A DNA stretch of 64,000 bases from Augochlora pura (Eukaryota; Arthropoda; Insecta; Hymenoptera; Halictidae), in contig NC_135772.1 of the NCBI RefSeq assembly GCF_028453695.1, positions 14,880,001 through 14,944,000 on the forward strand. The letters run 5' to 3'. Below the pieces are notes generated by a model, which searched no databases, was not told the DNA's origin, and saw only the letters and a program-made list of their open reading frames with translations. Positions 25,093 to 37,859 of the stretch are shown in pieces. The translations under genes were made by a program, and so were the position numbers. The first letter of the stretch is position 1. Each line of letters starts with the position of its first letter.

Positions 25093-25500
25093 ATTCAAAC
25101 GCTTAACGAAAATGTTTTCAGGCAATTAAATATTTCTAGGCAGTGTTATATGATCTGAGTCGGCTCAAACAGATAAACGCCTATCATTGTTTTAAATTAA
25201 TTCGAACTACGTTCAATTTCAGATGCCCAAAACGATGTGACATTTATATGATATAATATATTACAGTGAAATAACATCAACGTGCATTCACAAAAATTCA
25301 AACGACCTAAAAATCTCTAAAATCTGACTACACTTTTCTCGAACACGTCGCGAGTCATCTTTCTCTACAAAAAAGTGGTTTCTACAAAAAAGGAAAAAAA
25401 AAGCAGGGAATATTTCAAAACCGAAAATGATATACATTTTACATATGTCCAGCAAGAGGAAACATATGTCACCAACTTTTATGCCCAAAAGCCAACACCT
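25093..25500. other. AT-rich spacer
   Basis: No recognised feature. A-rich runs occur at about 25380-25402. Confidence 0.45.
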
Positions 25501-26818
25501 GACCCCATACGGTAGGCGTTTTAAACGCGCTTACCTGCCTGCCAGCCAGCGAAACATAGTCTTATTATTTTTATGAAGTAGTCACTTTTATGGCACCATA
25601 ACTCGAACGTTAACCATTTTACACAAGCGAGAGATGCGCCGGTGGCAGATAGAAGTAAAATGCGAACCATTCGAACTATGCTGTTTCCCCCACAATGCTC
25701 GCGTGTTCGCGGAGACGCGCCGATGGAATTCGAAAACGGAGCCGCGGCCATTATTCAGAGGCAGCGAGAAGGACGGAGACGAACAAACGGGCAGAACAAG
25801 AATCGTACAATGTCCGTTCAGGTTGAAAACATCGCAGCGGATCAATAAACGTCGGCTAATTTCGCTGATGCCCGGTCCTTCTTCCTCGTCCGTGGTTCGC
25901 TTGCGAGGCAAACAAGCCCCGTGACGACCAATCCGCGGAGCGAATGTATTCCTTCTAGTTTATGTTTCCCTCGTTTATCGTCGTGGCTCACGTTCGATCG
26001 GCGGCGGGCCATCGGCCGGAGCCGAGCAGAGCCGAGCGGAACGGAGCGGAGCGGAGAGCGAAGGAACCAGTGGAACGACGGACGGAGGAAAATCGAGGCG
26101 ATTCCTTGAACGCGGGTGGCCGTTCTTTTTGGTCGGTCATGGAACTCGATTATAGTCCATGAGAAGAGATCAGTAGGAGGCGGGGTTCTTTTCATTAACG
26201 AGAAAGAGACGCGCGGTGCCCCGGCTCTCGGGGCCCCGGTGGCTTAGCTCGGGCAGAGGTAGGTGCTCGACAGACGTCGTATTTCATAGAGGCCCCGACT
26301 GTATTTTCGCGCATATGACTTTAACTGTCGATGCGGACTTCGCTTGTATTTCTTCTCAAGTTTTACTGGCGCTAGGTCGGCCGCTCTGAGCCGTAAACGT
26401 CAGTCCCCGGCTAAAGCCCTGCACGCCTGCTTGTCAGGTTCCTTCTTCAACCTCCTCTTCTCCTTTGCCTGCGCCGTCTCTCCCTCGTCTGCTTCGGAAA
26501 CGCCGCGCCGCGCCGCGCCCGAGCCGGAGCCGGAGCCGCTTCGAGCAACTTCGAGCCGCGCCGCGCCAATGTCAAGAATCATCCGATGGTTTAGCGACTA
26601 AACTCTACCCTGTGGCAAGAGGCCGTGGCAATGTTCCACGGCCGAATCGGCACTCGATCGCGCAGAAAACAGCTCGATCGAACACCACTTTGAACGGCTC
26701 CGTCCGTCTTATTGCCGCTCTTCGATAATCAATAATAACGTCGATGCTTCGAAGTTCTCCAAGTATCGTTATTTCTCGGTAGCGTCTCCTTCTGACGTGA
26801 TTTTAACGTTATGCATAT
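25501..26818. other. CpG-rich block with GC-rich simple repeats
   Basis: Contains GAGCCGAGC/GGAGC repeats at 26018-26058 and CCGCG/GAGCCG repeats at 26508-26570. A 70-nt foldback pairs TCGGGGCC (26228) with GGCCCCGA (26291). Overlapping arginine/serine-rich frames on both strands are compositional. No gene called. Confidence 0.4.
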
Positions 26819-27066
26819 TTAACCTTTTAGATACTACGCGCCACTATAGTGGCTTTCGCGAATGGCTCGTGCTTTACTCAATTGTTTTATTATTTATTAA
26901 AGCAAACAATTAAAGTGAAAGTGTGTATATACAATATATTAAGGAAAGAATATATGTTATTAGCACCATATAGAGATATCCAGAAAAAATATATATTAAG
27001 AGAAAATCGTAATTTAGTTACAAAAAACTTTATTTGCGCAAAATCCTGCCGTATCTAAAACGTTAA
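26819..27066. mobile_element. TTAA-flanked MITE-like element, 248 bp
   Basis: The left end TTAACCTTTTAGATAC and the reverse-complemented right end TTAACGTTTTAGATAC match at 15 of 16 positions, with TTAA outermost. A perfect 14-bp palindrome, GCCACTATAGTGGC, sits just inside the left end at 26840-26853. The interior is AT-rich and non-coding. This fits a non-autonomous piggyBac-type element. Confidence 0.65.
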
Positions 27067-27990
27067 CGAATGTATTTGGGTTGCATAAAGTAGAGTGAAA
27101 TTAATGAGAAAATATTTTCTACACGTCGATGAAATTAGGAAACGTGTCGAAGGAACGGATATGGATTGTGCACCCACGATATATTAATTGCTCTGTAAGT
27201 GCAGACATGCGTGTTCGTTTTATAACTGTACCAGTTTCTTAAGTAAATAATCTCCTATTGTATGCAAAACAACGTAACGGTGTTGCACCGATACACGATT
27301 ACCTTAAAAGATCGTTCCCCTTATGTATATAAAATTACAGCAACGACGTTTTCGTAGCAATCATTCGCGATATTTTAATACCACCTTCATGCATATCTGA
27401 ATATTTGAAAACGCATATTATGGTAAATGAACAATCTACATTGGAACAATCATTTCATTTGCTGTAGTATTTCTAAGTTATTCAAAATATCATTGCTTAA
27501 TGAACACTAACACAATTTCGAATTAATCATTTTTATTAGGCTATATGTACCTGTAACGTATAATCCCATAGACATTCTAATAATTCGATAATGAGCTATG
27601 GAGAATCAACATTTTAAGCTTCTGGTTTCAAAGAGCCTGCTTATTGAAACAGTAATCGTTCAACAAATGATAAAAAAATTACGAGCGTCGTTAAAACAAT
27701 TGGCGAGCAAAGCAGAACATCTATCCCGTTTAATGAACGCAAAAAAAAAATAAGCTATACTCGAGAAAAATGTCACGAGAGGAAAAGAAAGATGCAACAA
27801 TAATATCCGCCATATAAAAATAATCTATACTAATACAACCTGTTGAACAAAAATGCAGGAGAGAATATTCTTCATTAAATTGGCAACCGGAACGAGAGAA
27901 GACGAGAAGAAACAAAGGGAACCCGTGAAGTAGCATTCGGATTCTCTGGTAGCCAGACAAAGAACCCCGAGCGCCGAAAATAAGCGTTTT
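27067..27990. other. AT-rich stretch
   Basis: No gene or repeat recognised. An A run lies at 27741-27750. Confidence 0.45.
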
Positions 27991-28620
27991 CTAGAAATTC
28001 TGTTCCCGGTGGGCAATAAGGTCAGGAACGAGGAGGGGGAGGGGAGGGGAGGGCGGCTTAGAATCGACCGGAAGACGTCGGTACCCGTAACGTTCTCGGG
28101 ACTTCATTAGAGATGCAATACGGCACGGTTTTTGCCGGGCAAATGAAGGGAACCGGCTACGTGCGAGAGAGCGGCCGGTTGCTTTCAAAAAAGTTACGAC
28201 GAGGTTTTATGGGGGTTTAATTGTAGCCCGCGACTGTGGTTAGAAAGTAGTAAAACTTCGTTTGCCAGTAGAGCCGGATCTGTTACACTGCTTAACGCTC
28301 TCCGGTTCTTGGTTACGTACGGGGAAGACACAATGATGATGACGAGGAGGAGAGGACGAAGAGGAGCCGGGGCCGCGGCGTCGACTCACGCACTTCTGCC
28401 GCTGTTAATTATTGCTTTGTCTTGAAAATTGCGCCTCCGTTCTTAGAGAATAGGGGCGACGCTCGCCGCCAAGGCCGAAACGGGGCTTTCGTACGATATT
28501 TTCCACCCTGTCGTCGCAGATGTCCTCGGGTTTCTCTGACTGACCGGAGGGCATATAGGACTGCTCGACGGAATTTTCCCGGGAATATTAACATTTTGAC
28601 ATATGCACTCGTTTCCATAC
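27991..28620. other. CpG-rich patch with purine tracts
   Basis: GGGGA repeats at 28031-28052 and a GAC/GAG-rich stretch at 28330-28368 on the plus strand. Overlapping frames on both strands at 28409-28679 are not called. Confidence 0.4.
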
Positions 28621-29740
28621 TATTTCGAATTTTTTCAATCATCTGCTCTATGTATTTTTGGATAATCGGTAAACCGTAGATTTTATATATTTATGACAGT
28701 GTTGTCCACGTGAAATGTTAAACAATTTGAAATTTGAACAAATGTCAAACAACGAAGACATTGGAAAAATTGTAAAACGTCATTGTTAACTAAATTTTAA
28801 TAAATCTAAAAGAAGAAAAACATATGAGATGGTAAAAGAAAGATAATATTGACTGTACAGCGAAATCGCCTTTTTAAGTATTTATCGTGCAAAGAATGCC
28901 GACCGAGCGTGGCGTGTATTTTTTATAGTCGTCATTACGTTTGGGGAAACTACCCTTCGAGCATCAAGGTGAAATAAAAATTAAAATAAGTCTCATTAGA
29001 AATTAGCTAGATGGTCAGAAAGATTGACATGCAGGTGGTATGACTTTAGAAATAAATAGTTGCGTGTACCGAAGGAGACAAGAACGTCCGCGCATTACGC
29101 ACCGTTTCTACTTACGACGTGTTAGAAGAGGTCACCGTGCTAAGGAGTTATACAATTTTTAACGATTTTATTAAATTTTGCGCATAAATGTGCTTACGTA
29201 CCAATTCGCATCAAAGCTGGTTCGTTGTTTAAAACTATCAAATAAATAAAAATTATTGACTAATCCACTAATTAGAATCACTAAAAGATTCTGAATTCTT
29301 GGTTCCGTAATTACAAAAGCCTATAGAAGAGTTTTTTCAGGAAACCATACGATAGAATTAATCATTTACAGATATGTTGCAAGAAGAACCAATCGAAAGC
29401 ACAATAAATGCATTTTTGTAATTCGTACCATAAACTATAATATTCTAAGAAATTGTTCTTTTCTAGTTCACTTTGTATGTCTCTAGATATATTCACTTCC
29501 CATATAGAGAAATGCAAATATTAACACACAACTGATTTCAATGAAATTCTCAACACGCACATCAATTATAGAAACGTAAAATTCTTTTAAAAAATTTGTT
29601 ACGCATTGCCCAATAAATCGAACATTCGAACGCTTTAAAATTATTCAACTCGTACAGTCCACTTTAAAAAATCTTACTCCCTTTTAAAAGGTGCCTATAC
29701 ATATTTAATTTCAATTCGGTATTAATACATTCCGCTAACT
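28621..29740. other. AT-rich gene-free stretch
   Basis: No open frame of 60 codons lies wholly inside and no long repeat is present. Confidence 0.45.
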
Positions 29741-30600
29741 GATTTTAATGACTCCGATCGATTGTCGCAGCTCTGTTTACTTCCAGTCACTTTTCGTGCG
29801 ATCCGACCATTAAGACAGCGATTAGATCGGCCCCGATCAAGAATAAAGAAGGCAGGGAACGACGAAGACGGAAGAGCCGATCGAAGGTGCACGGCGAAAC
29901 AATCCGGCGGATCGGCCGGAGGAGGGTTGGTTTTGCTTTTCGCCAGCGAAAGCAACATCAATGTAATCAGGCAGGTCACTTAGAGCGGACTGAACGACGA
30001 TCGTAAACGTGGTTCGCTTTACAGCTCGCGGTATTCCTTCTCTCTTTTTTTTTCCTCTCTCTCTCTCTCCCCCTTTTCTGCTCAGCGTTCCACCGTTTCT
30101 TCGGTTCTTTTGCGCGTCTTCCTGTTCTCCTTCTCCCCGTGGTCCCCGGTTTACTCAACCGCTTTCGCCGGAGCGGAGCGGAGCGGCGTCATCGCGAGGT
30201 CGTAAGTGAGACGCACCCCAGACTCTAGCTTATTTTACTCCAACCGTAGTAAACTAGCTGACTTTATGTGACAGACACTACCCGAAGTCGAAACCGTCTC
30301 ACGGGCTGTGATCCCACGAGAACACGCCGGAACTGTGGCGGGCTCATCTTTGTCCTGGTCGTAAACGTTTCGAATACCGGCGCGGGAAGAAGAAACGCTG
30401 TCCGAACGGAAGGACATCGAGACGTTCCACCATTAAAACCGATCGACCGTCCCAATCTACCCGTATCTATATTGTCTGTCGCGACAAAGTGTTCGTCCCT
30501 GTTCAACCAATTAAATTTATCATAACCGGGCCGTTCGGGCCCTGAATTATGTACTCGTTACGTTTTAACACTTTGACTGGCCTGCCAACAACCGCGAAAT
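29741..30600. other. CpG-rich patch with pyrimidine tract
   Basis: A T/C-rich tract occupies 30034-30080 and a GGAGC repeat follows at 30170-30187. At 30567 the sequence TTAACACTTTGACTGGCC resembles the left ends of the TTAA elements, but no matching right end was found. It may be a solo or truncated copy. Confidence 0.35.
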
Positions 30601-32931
30601 CTTTATGAAACTAAAGCGTTCCTTTGCCGACCACATTAAAACCGAGAAACCAAGTTGAACTGCAGCGATTACATCCCAATCAAATTTGGAAGATATCGTA
30701 GAGTGGAGCGAATATTAATTTCATATTTCACTCTCGTATGGGTAACACGATGGCACTGAAAGTTTTAAACAAATTTGTATTATAAGTGAAGCGCTTTTGA
30801 CCCTGTTACGCTCTTTCGAATACTTAAAAAAGAAGTGCAGTTTTAAAGACAAAGTCCACTAGGAAAAATAAATATTGAAAGTTTTTAATCCAGTGAACAC
30901 ATTTCTAATTTGTACACGCAAAGTGAAAAATATTTTAAAAATCAAATGATCCGTTAAATATGATTTCAAGTCTGTAGATAATTACATTACCATTATAGCA
31001 AATCGAATACAAATTTTTCATTATAATAATAATGATCGATACAAAAGAATGTCGAGAAGACAACGCGAATTCATATTTCACTGGAAATTATGTTTTCTAC
31101 GTCCAATGTTTCAAATACGTAACCAACGACAACTTAACTATAGCATGTGAAATAAATGAACAGTACTATCAGTAGACTGTCGCTATTACGCATATCGACT
31201 CGAAATTACAATTGATTGTCATGTTTTCTACTAGTGACACTATATTTAACCACGACCTCGTATTCTGCATAAAGCAGCTTAAATTGACTTTGCGTACATT
31301 GTCATCGCGCATAGCGTAACTAGGAAAATCTAATAATCCAAAAATCTAGTATCCAGCAATTATACGACGCGTTCCTTTGAATATTCAGCAAGCTTACTAA
31401 TTATTTCATTCGTTTGATCACAATTGCGGTCGGCATTTATGCGACCGAACAAAGTTTAGCGAAATGGAAATCCTCAGAAATTAATATCTTTGAAGTTTCA
31501 ACATTTTCACATGAACCCATTGTATTCTTATCATTTCTTTTCATATTTCCTATTGTCATCAGCTGATCATGCAATCGCTGTTCAATCGCAATTGTAGTTA
31601 CTATAGACAATTCAGTGTTTTCGAATTGTTAACACATTATTAACCGGTGGATTTGGTTTTAAAAAAACTAAAATATTTGATGCCAAAAATAAGAAAGAAA
31701 CTTCGTATATTAACAATTTTTCCATCGCGTAAGTTACAATCGTTGCAAATGGGTTGTCAGAAGACGTCACGTGACGTCTCCAGTCAATGATATGCTAACA
31801 TATGGACAATGGCGATCACTACATTACCACTAATTACGACGACTTCCGCTTTAGCAAATGATCGTCTATTACAGCGATCGTATTTTCTTTCTTAACTCAA
31901 TTCATCGTTTCTTAATTCATTTGCAATGACTGCGAACGAATAAACATCCAGCAGAGCATGAAAACGTATCAACGTTATTCTTCGCAGTATGGCATTAAAG
32001 TGTATTACTTTATTCAGTTAATAACAAAACGGAACAAAATGGAGCATCTGTTATTTCGGCAGAGCTGCGGACGATTAAAGAAAATTACCTTTCTTCCTTT
32101 AGATAAACGGTTGCGGTGGCTCAATTTCCTCTGGCTTGCTCCGTCTATCGTGCCTCGCTCGTGAAGGAAAAATGCCAGCGCGGCAACATCCTTTACGGCC
32201 GGAGATTCACCGACTCTTTTCCCTCTTTAAACAGGACATCAATGTCGTCTATAAACGAGATGAGATTGACCTATCGTATCTCTCGGCAGAATCTTTCGGC
32301 AGACCAATACTATCGGGGCTTTAAACTTGGCCGCGGTCCAACGATACGTCGCGTACCATACATACGTGATTCATTGTCCTTATGTCAAATGGAACCACTT
32401 AATGCAATTCTTTTACAGTTTTGCAATGAAACTAGCTGCTGGAAAGTGCATCCAAATACTGCGACTGTTTGACGGGGAATTTCAACCAATATTCTGGATA
32501 ATTAAGTCGGGGTGCAGAAGATAAAATTACAAATGGAAATTTTAACCTCTGTTATAAACATTCTATACAATAATTAACGATGATAGGATTAAGTTTTCTG
32601 CACGGAGAAGTTCAAGTGCCAGATGTATATCCTAGCTGTCCCACGAAATGTTGCAGACATAATTTAAATTAAACACACGTAAAATTAAAAATACTAGCAG
32701 ATGTGTTATTTAAGTGGCGTTATTTGTAGAAAGTTACTCAAGATTAACGTCGCAACGAATGGTTCAAATATAGGAAAGCCGCGGGACAAATACCTTTGAT
32801 ATCCAGGTGAACAAATTACGACTAATCGGGCAAAGAAACGATTTCCATCTCAAAGGATCGGCGAACCTTGATTCAACTAAATTCCCTGGGCCAGATCAAA
32901 TAAAACTCCAGATCCCGTTAAGATATGATGG
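30601..32931. other. AT-rich stretch with isolated palindrome
   Basis: Mostly AT-rich with no recognisable gene. The one striking feature is the 18-bp palindrome at 31762, annotated separately. Overlapping frames at 32116-32524 are not protein-like. Confidence 0.4.
31762..31779. promoter_or_regulatory. 18-bp perfect palindrome with extended E-box
   Basis: AGACGTCACGTGACGTCT is its own reverse complement. It contains GTCACGTGAC, the extended E-box bound by basic helix-loop-helix-zipper factors of the USF and MITF/TFEB type, flanked by TGACGT-like half sites of bZIP factors. It stands alone in AT-rich DNA. Binding is inferred from the motif only. Confidence 0.5.
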
Positions 32932-33291
32932 GTGGCACATACCACCGGTGACAGAGGCCGGACGATTATTCGAAATTTTGCGGGAGATGTGGAAGAACTA
33001 GTTCGACATCGAGAAACAAAACACGTTCCCTTTGAAGCAAAACTATCCCGAACCCGAACGACATTCGCTGCTAACTTCTCAAAGCTGCCGCTAGCTACGA
33101 GGCTGGTGCACAAAGCAGCTCGGGGAGATAAATACGGTCTCGACTTTAACGATGACAACGCTATAAAGAAAGAATCGAATTCCCAAGTGCTCGGGAGAAG
33201 AGCAACCATCGTGTGCCGGCTCTCCGTTCGTGTTCCCCCGTTGATTAGCTCCTTCGTCGAGCGTTTCCGAGGATTTACATCCCACGGGTAA
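32932..33291 (+). CDS. Open frame of 119 codons, doubtful
   Basis: The frame starts at a GTG with a TGA shortly upstream and contains no ATG near its beginning. If real, it would be an exon rather than a complete gene. The translation has a balanced composition with an acidic FNDDNAIKKES patch. The minus strand is open over the same stretch for 147 codons (32877-33320), so base composition explains much of the openness. No domain recognised. Confidence 0.12.
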   Translation: MAHTTGDRGRTIIRNFAGDVEELVRHRETKHVPFEAKLSRTRTTFAANFSKLPLATRLVHKAARGDKYGLDFNDDNAIKKESNSQVLGRRATIVCRLSVRVPPLISSFVERFRGFTSHG

Positions 33292-33330
33292 ACGAAATAC
33301 AGCTTCTCTGCCGGCGACAATTAGCCGATT

Positions 33331-36300
33331 ACTAGAGATTAACGACCGTTCTTAAAACTTTTATGTACGATCCCGCCAAATCGCGTTCAACGAAACAATA
33401 ACCTGAGTCGAACGTAGAAAATGGATGTTAACCATGTACAGTTGACTTTTTAACGCTAAATTTTAACGAATTAAATTAAATAACGAGTTGTTAAACATAC
33501 GTAGTGTTTTTAAAACTGCAACGATTGTAAAATATAAAATTTGAAGCTGATCATTTTCACCGACAAGGTAGTATTGGTATACAAAAATTGATATTACTAG
33601 CAATTAGCAATTATTGGATACGGATTAACAACGGAAAAATTCTGATGTGTGAAGGAATAATCAAAACTCACAGTGACGAAGGAAAAGCCTCCTTTTCAAC
33701 TTCTCTGCATTGTTTTAACAAATTGCAAGGAACACGACCAACTGCGAGACAATTAATGTTTCTACAGTTTAGTGCTTCACTCTACAATTAAGTATCATTG
33801 TTTCTTTATTAGAATATTGATCGCTAACCACAACGCATCAATGCTATATTCACGAATCGATTTTCACACGACCAGAAACAAAGTATACTGTCGTACATTG
33901 CTAATGTACTTTGACTGTCCGCATACTCGAATGTATGCATTGCGGTTATTAATAGCGTCGTTTATACGAAAACAGCAATTAAAGAACAACTACCGATGTA
34001 TTACACCAGCGTCAGTTTATCATCTCTACATTAACCGGTCATTAGGCGTAGATCACTCGTGTGACGCTGTTTATTCACATGTTCGCGAGAACTCGCTGCG
34101 ACCACGTAACAGTAGAATCCGCGTAAAGTATTTTCGTCTGAAATTATTTCTGTTTCGCGCGCCGGCCAGATTTGATTTACCCTTGCCTACGGTCGGGGAT
34201 CTTGATTTGACGCTTCGCGCGAAAAGTCAAGTCCCGTTTATTATTGGAACGAACGTGCAATAGAGACACAGCCTGGTTCGGGTGAAATTAATATTAATTA
34301 TTTATAAATTAATGTTATTACTAGAAATTTTGTTTGAACGACTAGTGGAAGAATTGTACGCTTGCTCGTTGCGATACTGCTCTTTCTTCTGAACGGGTTA
34401 AGCATCGAGCTTGTTTGAAATCTACGGATTACCATGTTGTAATAATGCTCATTTAATAATACGAATTTATAATATAATTAAATAAATACAAATTTGATAT
34501 GTAGATATATTCTTTTATGATCTCGAAATTATTTAAAATGTATTTATATAGAAGAATATCGCCTTTCATAGAGAATTTGTAACAGAGTTTATATGTTGGT
34601 GATAATATTATGTTATTGTATAAAATTATTTATCACCGTGATTTCCAGTTAATTTGAAATCGGTGAATTAAAACTAGTATGACTTATTATAATCTAAAAT
34701 TTCTACTATATTTATGGATATGATTTGTATCGATTAGTTCTTGGTGCTTTCTTTGGACATTATTTAATAAGCTTTCTTTATTTGAGCGACGAAATCGCGA
34801 AGGATATTATAACGTCGATTGTAAAGAGAACCTTTGGCGACAATGGTAATGGCTATAATAAAAAGAATGCCGTAAAAGCGAACAGTTAAAATTGGAATCA
34901 GTAAAGAAAGAAACGGAAGAAGGGAATAAACGGAAGTTGAGGAACAGTTTGCTAGTCCGAACGGCACGGTCTGGTTGGCTCTTGAAAGGAAGAGCATTTT
35001 ATAGGTTAGAATCTGTTTTATGTGTGCCAGATTTCCTATTACGGCCCCCAACTTCGGGCGCTCCAGACGACAGAAGAGCGTCTAGAGAGAGAACTTTATG
35101 TCCTAAAACGAAAACTAATCCCTCAGCCGTATTTCTCCGAAGAATCATAATCGTCTCGTCCGTCAATTGACTTCCGATTCGAGAGTCGAGGACTTCTGCG
35201 CGCCAGCCGGAGATCGGCCACATTTGAAAATAATTTTAGCAATGAAATCTAATGAATTTCCTTCTAGAAATTAGGTACTTCATGAAATTAGTCTTAGTTT
35301 GAGAGGAACATTTTTATACGAACAAATCGGATTTTGAAAAGTGGTATAAATATTTCTCTTGTTAAATATTACACACTTGTGGACGTAAAAATGCTAAATT
35401 GCGATTATTGAAACTAATACTGTGATAAAGATTACTAGAAGTGTACATACATTATTGTTACTTGTATCTAATAATGTAAAACAACATTTATCCTCCATTT
35501 TTACCATAAAGAATTTTCTAGTTTGTAAATTTAATTTATTCTTCATTTTGCGTCTTATAAAATAATCTATGCACATTGGGATTCAAATCAAATTTCATAA
35601 AAACCTATTCAATGGTTTCTTAAAATAAAATCTTATCGTTGGATATCATTTAAAGAATTATTTCTTCAGTCATATTTGAAATAAAAAAAAATAGAGAAAT
35701 AATTCTGTAGGAATGTGGAATCTAGCTAAAAGTCGGAGTGGACGCAAAATATATAAAACTACAGTTGAATGGAAGAACGTCTGTACAATACAATGTTTCG
35801 GCTGTGACTGACTGCAGGCATAGTTTTCGCCGGCGATGGGAACTTTCCCATTTCTTTATGACCCGCCATCTGGCCTATTCTTAAGTGCCCTGACACAGTC
35901 CTGTATCGCACCGGACGCCTAAACAGACTCTCGACTTACCAATAATAAGTCCCTCAGTACGACAAATTCATTGTTCAAAATTGCTATTATTTCAAATGAA
36001 TCCATATTATTTGTATTTTCAAATAATTATTAAGTAACTATATTCGAAATGAATCATTTCTTCTTTTATTCCTTATTTTCCCTTGAAATAAAATTTGCCC
36101 ATGTATGATTTTTATAAACAGTGTATCACTTTCCTGCACATATCCATAAATTAAAATTATGAACAAAACATTAAATAGACTTCAACAAAGAAACAGACGA
36201 GATCCATCGCGTGTTAATACTAAACGTAACCACTACTAAATAAAATTAATTTGTCCGATGTGGCAGCCGTTGCCAGTTGCGTATAATTTGATTTATCCGA

Positions 36301-36830
36301 GTAGAAAAGAAGGTACGAGCGTCCGTTGAAACTGTTGGAATGGTTGGTCGAATTATGACTGGCACAAAGTGTATGCGTGCAAGAAATGTGGGTAAGGAAA
36401 CAGTTATCAGATCCGCACGGGAATAATACGAATTAAGAACCCATTACAAACGCGGTAATAATGCGAGATTTCTATCAATTAAGTTCAGAATTAACTTTTA
36501 TTCGAGTGTCTGCAAGCCAAATTTCTTTCTCGCGAACATTGAAAGAATTGTCCACGCTTTCTCTATTTGAAAATCAATATTATTTGAACGTAGAAACGAT
36601 CGTGCGATATTATACAACTCCGATTTTCAAAATGTCAGTGGTACAAAATAGTTTATACATATAAAGCGATAAAATGCTTCGAGCACGCGTAATTCGCATC
36701 GGTAGGAAATGTTATTTACGCGGAAAAAAAAAGCAACCAACCGCCTGTGCGATTGAGAATGGTATGGAAGTGCGCGCGGTGTACACTGTGCGCGATTGAA
36801 AATAAAATTGAAGTCCGCGGCGGTACTTAC
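33331..36830. other. AT-rich stretch
   Basis: No gene recognised. A GC-balanced island at 35805-35940 stands out from its surroundings. It includes GGGAACTTTCCC, a kappaB-like palindrome, at 35839-35850, and on the minus strand a donor-like TTG/GTAAGTCGAG near 35939. Its function is unknown. Confidence 0.35.
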
Positions 36831-37089
36831 CAAGGCTACGTAGCAGAGTGTTCTGGAGGGGTGTCAGGTCTGAAGGAGGGTACTCTAGTGGCAGGTATGT
36901 GAGAATTCAATGTATGAGGAAGGAACCCTAGGTCGATAGCACTCGGAGGTGGTGCGACTCCTATGTGGGGCACATGTCCCTCGTAGGTCGGCGCCCCGGT
37001 AGGATCGGTGAATCCGGTGCAACAATGCCGGCTAGGTTGTAGCATCCCGAACTCGTTCCAAAAACGCATTGTGCGAATATCGTAGTTAG
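36831..37089 (-). CDS. Candidate coding exon, minus strand, unknown product
   Basis: On the minus strand a good acceptor, TTTCTTTTGGTTGCAG, ends next to 37089, and the strong donor TTG/GTAAGTACC begins just below 36831, giving a 259-bp exon. One frame is open for 85 codons. It begins NYDIRTMRFWNEFGM, passes a HCCTGF motif, and becomes rich in proline and histidine with ends PSFRPDTPPEHSAT. It stops at TAG (36836-36838), five bases before the exon edge. It would therefore be a last coding exon followed by a 3' UTR intron. The opposite strand shows no comparable frame. I do not recognise the protein. Confidence 0.4.
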
Positions 37090-37512
37090 CTGCAACCAAA
37101 AGAAACGTCCGATTACAATGCTGAATATCGACGTGTGCCATTAATAAACTACTGGACTACGGTGTTACGGTTTTATAAATTTTCAGCTCTCTTCCACTTA
37201 CTCCACTCACCTCTTGAATTATGTCAGCTTTCTCAACTACATTCATTGCCATTTCTATGTTACTAATAATTTTTCTCGAAATGAACTTTTCTTCTCGTAA
37301 TAACCAAATTTTGTTTCGATTTAAAAGTAATTATTGACACTCGTATTTAGTATTATTTCTCGGCTCTTAAATCGAATCAGCTGTAACTTTGATACGAATA
37401 AAACTTTTCCCCCGCCATATTGGGAGTCTGTAGCAACCAGTAAAATTAAAAGAATAAAGCTCGATTTTACAACTAGCATAGCATGATAAAACAACAGCGA
37501 GTACGATGTATA
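37090..37512. other. Spacer between two minus-strand candidates
   Basis: AT-rich, with no frame called. It would be intron if both flanking candidates belong to one gene. Confidence 0.35.
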
Positions 37513-37851
37513 CTAAAAAGCCGGTGCATCGGGCAATTTATACTTTCTGCATTTCAATTGAAAGAAATGTTCGGTCTTAAGTGAAAGCGCCGTGTCCCGC
37601 AGTACTTGCAAAAAGTTGTTCCATCTTGCGTTATATAGCGAAAGGAATGTCATTGTTGCGACTGATCGGAATTGAGCGCGTCGCGCAAAAGTGTTGCGCT
37701 CGCTAAAGTTTAGTGGTTGGAAATACATAAGATCTGTTATTGTATACATCGGTAAGCACTTCTTTAATTGCATCTGAAGATTTCGCATACGGCGGACTAG
37801 TTCCCACAAATGGTGACTTTTTGATAGGTTAATAGCGATTCTAGATGCCAT
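37513..37851 (-). CDS. Minus-strand ORF, 112 codons from ATG, unknown product
   Basis: The frame starts MASRIAINLSKSHHLWELV and ends KYKLPDAPAF before the stop. It stays open about 20 codons upstream of the ATG to a TAG near 37911, where CCGTTCTAG could serve as an acceptor. The composition is rich in leucine, arginine and phenylalanine, without an obvious signal peptide or membrane helix. It lies upstream of, and on the same strand as, the exon candidate at 36831-37089. I see no clear donor within it, so a link between the two is speculative. Confidence 0.2.
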   Translation of the reverse strand: MASRIAINLSKSHHLWELVRRMRNLQMQLKKCLPMYTITDLMYFQPLNFSERNTFARRAQFRSVATMTFLSLYNARWNNFLQVLRDTALSLKTEHFFQLKCRKYKLPDAPAF

Positions 37852-37859
37852 CCGACATA

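Noticed and set aside
26228..26298. tRNA-sized foldback with TCGGGGCC/GGCCCCGA ends and a D-arm-like TGGCTTAGCTCGGG
   Set aside because: There is no T-arm (TTCRANN) motif and no plausible anticodon stem, so it is not a tRNA.
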